From Oscillospiraceae bacterium (GTDB lineage: Bacteria > Bacillota > Clostridia > Oscillospirales > UBA929): a DNA stretch of 21,754 bases. The position numbers and the translations under genes are program-made. Under the pieces are notes generated by a model, which was not told where the DNA came from, did not search any database, and worked only from the letters and a program-made list of their open reading frames with translations. Location: contig JAISVO010000184.1 in assembly GCA_031271525.1 (NCBI GenBank), forward strand, positions 1-21,754, in the 5' to 3' direction. Shown in pieces: positions 1 through 7,069 of this stretch (position 1 is the first letter of the stretch; the number at the start of each line of letters is the position of its first letter).

Positions 1-2530
1 CCGTCTCCTCGCCCCGCCGCGCCATCGAGGCCCGGAACGAATCCATCTCGGCAAATCCCGCGTCCAAGGCGCGGCGCACCTTACCCAGTGGGAGATTCCA
101 AGCCGCGAGGGTTTTCGTCAGGGTTTTCGCCATCTTATCCCGGTGGGCCAGCGACAGGAACGGTTTTAAGAAAACCGCGCCGGTTTTTTTCAGGATGTCC
201 ATATTCGCGTCGATGACTTCGGGGTAGCTCTGCACGATCGGGCAGTTGAAGTGGTTGTTGGCCGCCTCGTTCTCTTTCCGCTCATACGTCACGCAGGGGT
301 AGAAGACCGCCTTCGCCCCCCGGTTGAGCAGGTCGCGGATATGCCCGTGGACAAGCTTCGCCGGGTAACAGACGCTTTCGGAGGGGATGGTGGACATCCC
401 TTCCTCGAAGAGCGTGTGGTCGCTCCCCCGGGAGAGCATCACCGAAAAGCCAAGCTCTGTGAAAAAAGTGTGCCAGAGAGGGTAGTTCTCATACATATTC
501 AAAGCGCGGGGAATCCCGATGACGCCGTTCGGGGCTTGGTCCGGCGGGGTAGGGGAGCGGCCGCCGAACAGCAGCGTATACTTCTCCTCCATCAGGTTCG
601 GCAGGGCGGAATCGGTTTCCCGCCCCTCGCCCTTCTCACAGCGGAACCCGCTGACCAGCCGCCGTCCGCCGCTGAAAACCGAAACGGTCAGCTTGCACGC
701 GTTGGTGCAGCCGCCGCAAGCCTGCTGCGTCACTGTTTCGGGCTGTATCTCGCTAAGCCTGTCCGCCGTGACGACGCCCGACCGCGCTCCCGCGGCGTAG
801 CCGTCCGAAGCGATCAGCGCCGCGCCATACGCGCCCATCAGCCCGGCGATGTCGGGGCGGAGGACGTCGCACCCCGCAACCTTCTCAAAGCAACGGAGGA
901 TGGCGTCGTTGTGGAAGGTGCCGCCCTGCACCAATATGACCTTCCCCATCTGTTCGGGCGATTGGAGTTTGATTACTTTGAAGAGGGCGTTCCGTACCAC
1001 GGAATACGATAACCCGCAGGAGATGTCCCCGACCGTCGCGCCTTCCTTCTGCGCCTGCTTTACACGCGAATTCATAAACACGGTACAGCGGGTCCCGAGG
1101 TCGACCGGATTCTTCGCGCTCAGGGCGCGTTCGGCAAACTCCTGCACGGTTAAGCCGAGCGCTTCGGCAAAGGTCTGGATAAACGACCCGCAACCGGAGG
1201 AACAGGCTTCGTTGAGAAGAACCGAATCGAGCATCCCTTCCTTGATCCGGAGGCATTTCATATCCTGACCGCCGATGTCGAGGATGAAGTCCACATCGGG
1301 GGCGAACGCCTGCGCCGCCCGGGTGTGGCAAACGGTCTCGATCTCGCCCCGGTCGGCGCGGAGCGCCGTTTTCAGCAGCTGTTCGCCGTAGCCGGTGACC
1401 GTCACCCCGCCGATGTAGCTGTTCTCCGGCAGCAGGGCGTATATCTCCCGGAGCGCGTCGGCCGCGCGCGGGAGGGGAGCGCCCTCGTTCTTGCTGTAGT
1501 AGGTGTAGAGGATCTGTCCGTCCCGTCCGGTCAGCACGGCTTTAATGGTGGTGCTGCCCGCGTCGACGCCGAGGAAGCAGGGTCCCGAGGGGATTTCCCC
1601 CCGGAGCGCTTTGACCCGGGCGTGACGCTCCCGGAACGCCTTCAGCTCGTCTTCCGACCCGAAGAGCGGCTCCATACGGGGGATGTCGGCGTCGATCGCC
1701 CCGGCGTCCCTCAGCCGCTCCCGCAGTTCGCCCACCGGCATAACGTCCCCGGAGGCTTCCAGCGCCGCGCCCAAGGCGACAAATACCTCGGCGTGCTGAG
1801 GGGTGACAAAGTCGCAGCCGGCGTCTTTCAGAGTACGCTCGAACGCCGCCCGAAGCTCGGACATATAGGTCAGCGGACCGCCCAGAAAGACCACCTTCCC
1901 GGTTACCGGCTGACCGCAGGCAAGCCCGGCGATCGTCTGGTTGACGACCGCTTGAAGGACGGAGGCCGCGAGGTCGGCGTGCCCCGCGCCTTCGTTCAGG
2001 AGAGGCTGCATGTCGGTTTTGGCGAAGACGCCGCAGCGTGACGCGATAGAGTAGAGAGAGGTGTAGCCCTTTGCCAGCTCGTTCAGGCCGCTCGCGTCGG
2101 TGCGGAGCAGCGCCGCCATCTGGTCGATGAACGCGCCGGTGCCGCCCGCGCAGGTGCCGTTCATCCGCTGGGAAACCACCGGCTTCATGAAGGTGATCTT
2201 CGCGTCCTCGCCGCCCAACTCGATCACGACATCGGCATCAGGCACAAACCGCCGCACGGCGCGCGTTCCCGCCACAACCTCTTGGGTGAAGGGCAGCTTC
2301 AGCGCGGTGGCGGCGCCCAACCCCGCCGACCCCGTCATCGCGATTCGGGCGTTGGTCTCCGGCAGATCCTCCGCCATCTCCTCGAAGAGGAGCGCCATCT
2401 CGCCCAGAATGTCCGAGCGGTGCCGCCGATAGCGGCTGTAGAGGATCGCATCCTCCCCGTCCAGCAGCACCGCTTTGATGGTCGTGCTGCCGATGTCAAT
2501 ACCGAGCCGGTAGTCTTTTTTGTTGTTCAT
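1..2530 (-). CDS. Fused double activase / DUF2229 protein (2-hydroxyacyl-CoA dehydratase activator-like), partial
   Basis: Cut by the left edge; 843 residues are visible from the ATG at 2530 (upstream AGGTAGGA) and the frame is still open at base 2. Two ASKHA ATPase domains of the BcrAD/BadFG (HgdC) family lie in tandem: residues about 8-300, opening LGIDIGSTTIKAVLL, and about 317-590, opening with GVDAGSTTIKAVL. Each half keeps the two cysteines that in HgdC hold a [4Fe-4S] cluster between subunits: C127 and C166 in the first, C443 and C482 in the second. A CxxCxxxC motif follows (C605, C608, C612), then a DUF2229 / HgdB-like region from about 670 (IGIPRALNMYENYPLW) with C721, C746 and C763. 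Family members are often well over 1,000 residues and are called acyl-CoA dehydratase activase or activase-related protein. The expected role is ATP-driven electron transfer to a very low-potential Fe-S centre; the substrate is unknown. It is last in the rnf train, 48 bases after its neighbour. Confidence 0.88.
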   Translation of the reverse strand, partial: MNNKKDYRLGIDIGSTTIKAVLLDGEDAILYSRYRRHRSDILGEMALLFEEMAEDLPETNARIAMTGSAGLGAATALKLPFTQEVVAGTRAVRRFVPDADVVIELGGEDAKITFMKPVVSQRMNGTCAGGTGAFIDQMAALLRTDASGLNELAKGYTSLYSIASRCGVFAKTDMQPLLNEGAGHADLAASVLQAVVNQTIAGLACGQPVTGKVVFLGGPLTYMSELRAAFERTLKDAGCDFVTPQHAEVFVALGAALEASGDVMPVGELRERLRDAGAIDADIPRMEPLFGSEDELKAFRERHARVKALRGEIPSGPCFLGVDAGSTTIKAVLTGRDGQILYTYYSKNEGAPLPRAADALREIYALLPENSYIGGVTVTGYGEQLLKTALRADRGEIETVCHTRAAQAFAPDVDFILDIGGQDMKCLRIKEGMLDSVLLNEACSSGCGSFIQTFAEALGLTVQEFAERALSAKNPVDLGTRCTVFMNSRVKQAQKEGATVGDISCGLSYSVVRNALFKVIKLQSPEQMGKVILVQGGTFHNDAILRCFEKVAGCDVLRPDIAGLMGAYGAALIASDGYAAGARSGVVTADRLSEIQPETVTQQACGGCTNACKLTVSVFSGGRRLVSGFRCEKGEGRETDSALPNLMEEKYTLLFGGRSPTPPDQAPNGVIGIPRALNMYENYPLWHTFFTELGFSVMLSRGSDHTLFEEGMSTIPSESVCYPAKLVHGHIRDLLNRGAKAVFYPCVTYERKENEAANNHFNCPIVQSYPEVIDANMDILKKTGAVFLKPFLSLAHRDKMAKTLTKTLAAWNLPLGKVRRALDAGFAEMDSFRASMARRGEET

Positions 2531-2578
2531 TGGTTTTCCTACCTTATGTTCTTTCGTACCCTCGTCACGCAGTTGCTC

Positions 2579-3304
2579 CTACCACTCCTCCACCAGCAGG
2601 AACGCGTCGGACGCGCCCACGCCGGCGGCGACAACCGGGATAAAGGGGTCGGTCACGTCGGCGCGGATATACACCCGCCCGGAACCGACATCCGCCGGAA
2701 TGTCGGCGCCGTCTAACCAGACATCCACCGGACCTTCGGCGTTTATCCCGGTCAAAAGAGCCAGTTGATCCGCGCCGACACCGCTCAAGATGACACGGGA
2801 AAAACCCGCCTCGAAGGCGGTGGTCATCAAGGGGACGGCATCCCCGCCGAAGGGGATTACGGCGCTGACCTCCGCGCCCGAAAGGGTGTCCAGCGCTTCG
2901 GCCAGCTCCGCTTCGCCGATCACCGTCCCGCCGGATGTGCGGTACTCTATGGCGAAGCCGCTGAACCCGCCGGGCACCGACCGATCGCCTAAGCGGCTGA
3001 GTTCTCCGCCCAAATCTTCGAGGGGGATATAGCATACCCGCACCTTGGGCGGAGGCGTCGGCGCGGGAGTGGGGGAGGGCGCCGGAGAGGGATACACCAC
3101 CACAACCGGTTCGTCAACCGGCTCGTCTGTGGTTGGCGGCGGGGTTTCGGCGGCGGGGGAAAAGGGGGAATTAACGTCCATCGCCGTAAGGAGGCGCGGC
3201 AGAGCGAAACACAGGACAAGACAGCCGACCATGAGCAGGGAAAGTAAGATCCGGCGGCCTGTCTTTCGTCCTCGGTATCCGCGATAAGTCCTGTAGCGTG
3301 CCAC
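2579..3304 (-). CDS. Unrecognised membrane-anchored protein with Pro-rich linker
   Basis: I do not recognise this 241-residue protein with confidence. The start is the GTG at 3304; AAGGA (3311-3315) lies 6 bases upstream and overlaps the rnfB stop, so translation is probably coupled to rnfB (9-base gap). A basic N-terminus (RYRTYRGYRGRKTGRR) precedes one membrane segment at about residues 19-40. A low-complexity Pro/Thr/Glu linker follows (about 47-86, including YPSPAPSPTPAPTPPP), then a globular domain of about 155 residues starting near VRVCYIPLEDL. By the positive-inside rule the domain should face outward. The pattern of beta-strand-like stretches (GFSGFAIEY, AEVSAVIPF, FSRVILSGV, VDVWLDG, GRVYIRADV) resembles alternating beta/alpha folds. 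It faintly recalls half of a TIM barrel of the DUF4015 putative glycoside hydrolase type, but that is only a guess. The first part of the name rests on topology alone. Its position between rnfB and the activase gene is unusual. Confidence 0.7.
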   Translation of the reverse strand: MARYRTYRGYRGRKTGRRILLSLLMVGCLVLCFALPRLLTAMDVNSPFSPAAETPPPTTDEPVDEPVVVVYPSPAPSPTPAPTPPPKVRVCYIPLEDLGGELSRLGDRSVPGGFSGFAIEYRTSGGTVIGEAELAEALDTLSGAEVSAVIPFGGDAVPLMTTAFEAGFSRVILSGVGADQLALLTGINAEGPVDVWLDGADIPADVGSGRVYIRADVTDPFIPVVAAGVGASDAFLLVEEW

Positions 3305-3313
3305 AGAGTGTCC

Positions 3314-4126
3314 TTATACCTCCATCAATCTTGAACCTCGATCCAGTTTCGCGTCTACAATCAGCTTGCGGGGACATTTTTCGGCGCAGTCGCCGCAACC
3401 GGTGCATTTCTCAAAGTCAATCGCCGCGAGGTTGTCCTCGATGTGAATCGCGTTATGGATGCAGGTCTTCTCACAGATCCGGCAGCCGAGACAGCCGATG
3501 TCGCAGATCCGGCGGAGCGAAGCGCCCCTGTCGCGGGAGGAGCAGGCGACGTTGACGTCGGCGTAGTAGGGCACCGGGACGATGATGTTTTTCGGGCAGG
3601 AGGAAACGCAGGTCTGGCAGCCGGTACACCGTTCATGGTCGACGACCGCGACGCCATCCACCACCGAAATGGCGGAGAACGGACAGCTTTTGACGCAGGA
3701 CCCCAACCCGATGCATCCGTAGGGGCACTCCTTGTAGCCTCCGGCGATCCGCATAGCCGCGTGGCAGTCGCCGATCCCTTCGTACTGGAAGCGGTTCCGC
3801 GCCCGCGCGCCGCCGGAACAGCGCACCAGCGCCGTCAGCCGGGTGTTTTTTACCGTTTCCACGCCCAATATGGAGCTGAGCCGCTCGGCTACAGCGCTTC
3901 CTCCGGCGGGGCACCCGTTCGGTTCGGCGTCCCCTCCGGCGAGCGCCGCCGCGAAGGCGGAACAGCCGGCGTAGCCGCAGCCGCCGCAGTTTGCGCCGGG
4001 GAGCGCTTCCTCGATCTCTCCGATCCGGTGGTCGACCTTCACGTAAAAAAGCTTTGCGGCGGCTGCCAACAGGAACCCCAGAACGATCCCCATCCCGCCC
4101 AGCGCAAGCACCGCGTATTGTACCAT
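3314..4126 (-). CDS. rnfB: Rnf complex subunit RnfB (polyferredoxin)
   Basis: RnfB is the electron-entry subunit of the Rnf ferredoxin:NAD+ oxidoreductase and accepts electrons from reduced ferredoxin on the cytoplasmic face. The 270-residue protein has an N-terminal membrane anchor (about residues 5-27). An RnfB-type four-cysteine domain follows (C47, C50, C55, C72; motif CGGCGYAGC), then four ferredoxin-type clusters: C134/C138/C144/C148, C167/C170/C173/C177, C212/C215/C218/C222 and C241/C244/C247/C251. This many clusters is usual for clostridial RnfB and more than in proteobacterial RnfB. The start is the ATG at 4126 behind GGAGAGG. It is the last rnf gene, 46 bases after rnfA, and its stop overlaps the ribosome binding site of the next gene. 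Confidence 0.97.
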   Translation of the reverse strand: MVQYAVLALGGMGIVLGFLLAAAAKLFYVKVDHRIGEIEEALPGANCGGCGYAGCSAFAAALAGGDAEPNGCPAGGSAVAERLSSILGVETVKNTRLTALVRCSGGARARNRFQYEGIGDCHAAMRIAGGYKECPYGCIGLGSCVKSCPFSAISVVDGVAVVDHERCTGCQTCVSSCPKNIIVPVPYYADVNVACSSRDRGASLRRICDIGCLGCRICEKTCIHNAIHIEDNLAAIDFEKCTGCGDCAEKCPRKLIVDAKLDRGSRLMEV

Positions 4127-4172
4127 ATCTATCCTCTCCAGAAAACTGCAATTTTAACCATAAGGGGCGGAA

Positions 4173-4763
4173 TCACGGAAAGATTTCTAAACCTGAAAAA
4201 CCCATAAAGCACATCGCGAGCAACCCGGCGGTGACGAGGGCGATCGGGAACCCCTCAAACGCGTCGGGGTATTCGGCAAACTCCAGACGCTGGCGGATTG
4301 TCGCGAACAGGAGGAGGGCGAACGTGAAGCCGACGCCGCTCAGGAAGGCAAAGAGCACGCTCTCAAGGAATCCGGTGCCGTTATCCGAGTTGATGATGGC
4401 GACCCCCAGCACGGCGCAGTTGGTCGTGATCAGGGGGAGGTAGATCCCGAGAGCCTTGTAGAGGGCGGGGACCGCCTTCTGCAGGAACATCTCCACTAGC
4501 TGCACCAACGCCGCGATGACGAGGATAAAGGCAACCGTCTGCATGTACCCGATGTCCAAAGGCTTTAATAGGTATTCCTGCACCGCCCAAGTGGCGGCGG
4601 AGGCCGCCGTCATGACGAAGATGACAGCCATTCCCATCCCCATCGCGGTATCCAGCTTCTTGGAGACCCCGAGGAAGGGGCAGATACCGAGGAAGCGCAC
4701 CAGCACGAAGTTCTCGATCAGGATCGCGCCGAGACTCATGGTGATCAAACTCTGCCAAGTCAT
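4173..4763 (-). CDS. rnfA: Rnf complex membrane subunit RnfA
   Basis: RnfA is an integral membrane subunit of the Rnf complex, paired pseudo-symmetrically with RnfE. The 196-residue protein is almost entirely hydrophobic, with about six membrane helices. The family hallmark NFVLVRFLGICPFLGVSK lies at residues 18-35 and the second hallmark TTNCAVLGVA around residue 116. By homology with NqrD/NqrE and Rnf structures, cysteines at these two sites (here C28 and C116) share an intramembrane [2Fe-2S] cluster with the RnfE pair. The ATG at 4763 overlaps the rnfE stop in an ATGA junction. Length matches the family. Confidence 0.97.
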   Translation of the reverse strand: MTWQSLITMSLGAILIENFVLVRFLGICPFLGVSKKLDTAMGMGMAVIFVMTAASAATWAVQEYLLKPLDIGYMQTVAFILVIAALVQLVEMFLQKAVPALYKALGIYLPLITTNCAVLGVAIINSDNGTGFLESVLFAFLSGVGFTFALLLFATIRQRLEFAEYPDAFEGFPIALVTAGLLAMCFMGFSGLEIFP

Positions 4764-5371
4764 ACGGCGGGCCTCGCTTTCCCGCGGTTACGCACCGCTT
4801 GCATCACGGCGATGACGACGCCGAGGACGATGAACCCCCCGGCGGGCTGCGCCATGATTCCGATCGGCGGGAACGCTTCGGGGAGGACGCGGAACCCGAA
4901 CAGCGACCCGGCGCTCAGCACTTCCCGGATGGCGCTGACCACCAAGAGCGCCATCGTAAATCCCATCCCCATTGACAAGCCGTCCAGCGCGGAGCGGAGG
5001 ACGCCGTTCTTGGAGGCGAACGCCTCGGCACGAGCGAGGATGATGCAGTTGACGACGATCAGCGGGATGAACATGCCGAGCGACTCGCTGAGGTCATGCG
5101 CGAATGCTTGAAGAAGGTAGTCGACAGCGGTGACGAACCCCGCGATGATCACGACGAACGCCGCGATCCGGATCTTCTCGGGGATCAGCTTCCGGAGCGC
5201 CGAGACGGCGAAGTTGGAGCAGATCAACACGGCGGTCGCGGCTAGCCCCATCCCGGCGGCGTTTGTCATCGATGTGGAGGTCGCGAGGGTCGGGCACATG
5301 CCGAGCAGAAGAACCAAGGTCGGGTTCTGGTCGAGCAGCCCGTTTTTCAGCTGCCTCATGGTATTGGTCAT
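4760..5371 (-). CDS. rnfE: Rnf complex membrane subunit RnfE
   Basis: RnfE is the membrane partner of RnfA. The chosen start is the ATG at 5371 (203 residues, MTNTMRQLKNGLLDQNPTLV), because AGGAGG at 5379-5384 sits 7 bases upstream, the ATG overlaps the rnfG stop as ATGA, and the family begins with this kind of sequence. The frame stays open further upstream, but that part is out-of-frame rnfG. The conserved cysteines C26 (LLLGMCPTLA) and C109 (FIPLIVVNCI) are the predicted ligands of the shared intramembrane [2Fe-2S] centre. About six hydrophobic helices are visible. The 3' end overlaps rnfA by four bases. Confidence 0.96.
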   Translation of the reverse strand: MTNTMRQLKNGLLDQNPTLVLLLGMCPTLATSTSMTNAAGMGLAATAVLICSNFAVSALRKLIPEKIRIAAFVVIIAGFVTAVDYLLQAFAHDLSESLGMFIPLIVVNCIILARAEAFASKNGVLRSALDGLSMGMGFTMALLVVSAIREVLSAGSLFGFRVLPEAFPPIGIMAQPAGGFIVLGVVIAVMQAVRNRGKARPAV

Positions 5372-6057
5372 TCCGATGCCTCCTGTTCCAACATACCGAG
5401 GGCGTCGTTGACGCCCTGCGCGACGGCCTCTGAGGAAACCGTCGCCCCGGCGATGGCGTCCACACCCTCCCCGACGGCAAAGGGTCCGGTTTTGCCGATG
5501 AATTGGCTGATGAACCACTCCCGTTCGTTATCGTTCGCGAACCCGGTGGTTTCCCGCTGGCTCAGCACCGCGAGCCCGGTGATCTGGAGCCGGATATCGA
5601 CTCCTACGATCATTTCGATCGAGCCTTTGCCGGCGAACCCGTCCGCCGCGATTTCAAGGGCAAAGCCCGCAAGCCCGCCGTCCGCGTCCCGCCCTTGGTA
5701 GATACCCGGGCTCGTTTCGGTGAAAGTCAGCCCCGGGACCGGCAAGACTTCGCTCAACGCGTCGTTCAGGGCGCTGCCCTTGTTGAGCTCGATTGTGTCC
5801 TTTGTCACGGCGTAGACCGCGCCGAGCCCGGCCGCCGTGATCGAGGTGATCAGCGCCATTACCAGCACGAGGTTTGGCATCGAGTCCTTCTTGAAGAACC
5901 GCCGGAACGCCGGCCCGATGACGCCCAAAGTTTGCAGCGCCTTGGTGCGGAAGGGGATCCCCCGCTTGAGCTTCAGCTCGGGCAGCTCCGCCGGCAGTTC
6001 CGCCGCTTGATCGGGTTTCGGGGAATTTTCCCGGACTTCGTCAAAATCGTCACGCAC
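5368..6057 (-). CDS. rnfG: Rnf complex FMN-binding subunit RnfG
   Basis: RnfG carries a covalently bound FMN on the outer face of the membrane and takes part in the electron path between RnfD and the rest of the complex. As called from the GTG at 6057, the protein has 229 residues: a charged extension (1-58), one membrane helix (about 62-84) and an FMN-binding domain. The FMN attachment motif is visible as DAIAGATVSS, with T206 the predicted phosphoester-linked residue. The GTG overlaps the end of rnfD by eight bases and has a GGAG-like site upstream, in line with the tight packing of the operon. A second plausible start is the ATG at 5880 (AAGGA four bases upstream), which would remove the extension and begin at the membrane helix. 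Family members usually lack so long an N-terminal extension. Confidence 0.95.
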   Translation of the reverse strand: MRDDFDEVRENSPKPDQAAELPAELPELKLKRGIPFRTKALQTLGVIGPAFRRFFKKDSMPNLVLVMALITSITAAGLGAVYAVTKDTIELNKGSALNDALSEVLPVPGLTFTETSPGIYQGRDADGGLAGFALEIAADGFAGKGSIEMIVGVDIRLQITGLAVLSQRETTGFANDNEREWFISQFIGKTGPFAVGEGVDAIAGATVSSEAVAQGVNDALGMLEQEASE

Positions 6058-7066
6058 GGCTTGCTCCGCTCCCTTCCTTCTTTTTGCCGAACAACCGAAC
6101 GCCGAACCGCCGGGGTCTGCCGACCTTGTCCAGCGTCCAGACGACGGTGTTCATCAGGAGGATCGAGTAGCAAACACCTTCCGGCATCGCCGCGAAGTAC
6201 CGCATAAACACGGTCAGCAGCCCGCACCCGATCCCGAACAGCCACTGTCCGCGCGGCGTCACCGGGCTGGTGGAGTAGTCGGTCGCCATGAAGACGGCGC
6301 CGAGTATCAACCCGCCCGCGAGCAGATTGTAGACCATAAAGTCGAGCCGCGCGACCCCGCCGCGCGGGAAGAGGAAGGTCAGGAGCGCCACCGTCCCGAT
6401 GAAGGCGAGGGGAATCCGGAGGGTGATCACCTTCCGGATTAAAAGGTACAGCCCGCCGAGGAGGAGGAGAGCCGCGCTGACCTCGCCGATGCTGCCGGGG
6501 ATCTGTCCGAGGAACATGTCCTGCCACGTAAAGGGCGTCACCCCGCCGTACAGCTTCTCCAGTGATTCCCCCGCGAGCGGGGTCGCGGCGGCGACAGCGT
6601 CGGCGGAGCCGAAGAGGTCAAACCGGTTCTCCAGCAGCGGTTCGGCAAAGCTCGAAAGCGACGCCACACCGCCCAAGAAAGCCCGGGCGGCCAGAGCGGG
6701 GTTGAGGAAGTTCTTCCCGAGCCCCCCATAAAGCTGCTTGACGACGACGACGGCGAAGAACGCGCCGAGCGCCACCATCCAGTAGGGGGTGGAGGGCGGA
6801 AGGACAGAGACGAGCAGCACGCCGGTGACGGCCGCGGACATGTCCCCGATCGACCGGGTCTTTTTCAAGAGCTTCCGGTAGGCATACTCAAACAAGATAC
6901 AGCAGAGGACGGAGACGCAGGTGAGGGTCAGTACCCGGATACCGAAGAAATAGAACGCGACCGCGAGAGGGAAGAAAAGGGCGATCAGCATATCGGTCAT
7001 GATTGAGCGGGTGTTGTCGTCCGCCCGGATGTGCGGCGACGAGGATACGGTCAGTTGTTCGTCCAT
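6050..7066 (-). CDS. rnfD: Rnf complex membrane subunit RnfD
   Basis: RnfD is the large membrane subunit with covalent FMN, related to NqrB, and is thought to lie on the ion-translocation path. The protein has 338 residues with many hydrophobic helices. The conserved segment GGLGKNFLNPALAARAF (residues 114-130) and the flavinylation site AATPL, with T162 as predicted acceptor, identify the family. The ATG at 7066 follows the rnfC stop by three bases and has AGGTG upstream; the stop lies inside the start of rnfG. Confidence 0.96.
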   Translation of the reverse strand: MDEQLTVSSSPHIRADDNTRSIMTDMLIALFFPLAVAFYFFGIRVLTLTCVSVLCCILFEYAYRKLLKKTRSIGDMSAAVTGVLLVSVLPPSTPYWMVALGAFFAVVVVKQLYGGLGKNFLNPALAARAFLGGVASLSSFAEPLLENRFDLFGSADAVAAATPLAGESLEKLYGGVTPFTWQDMFLGQIPGSIGEVSAALLLLGGLYLLIRKVITLRIPLAFIGTVALLTFLFPRGGVARLDFMVYNLLAGGLILGAVFMATDYSTSPVTPRGQWLFGIGCGLLTVFMRYFAAMPEGVCYSILLMNTVVWTLDKVGRPRRFGVRLFGKKKEGSGASRA

Positions 7067-7069
7067 CGG

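Noticed and set aside
3045..3165. Repetitive-looking G-rich stretch that might be a DNA repeat
   Set aside because: It is explained by the Pro/Thr/Glu-rich linker of the 241-residue membrane protein; the units are not exact repeats.
5372..5518. Longer RnfE reading frame starting at 5518
   Set aside because: The additional residues are highly Arg-rich out-of-frame rnfG sequence; the ATG at 5371 has AGGAGG and the family N-terminus.
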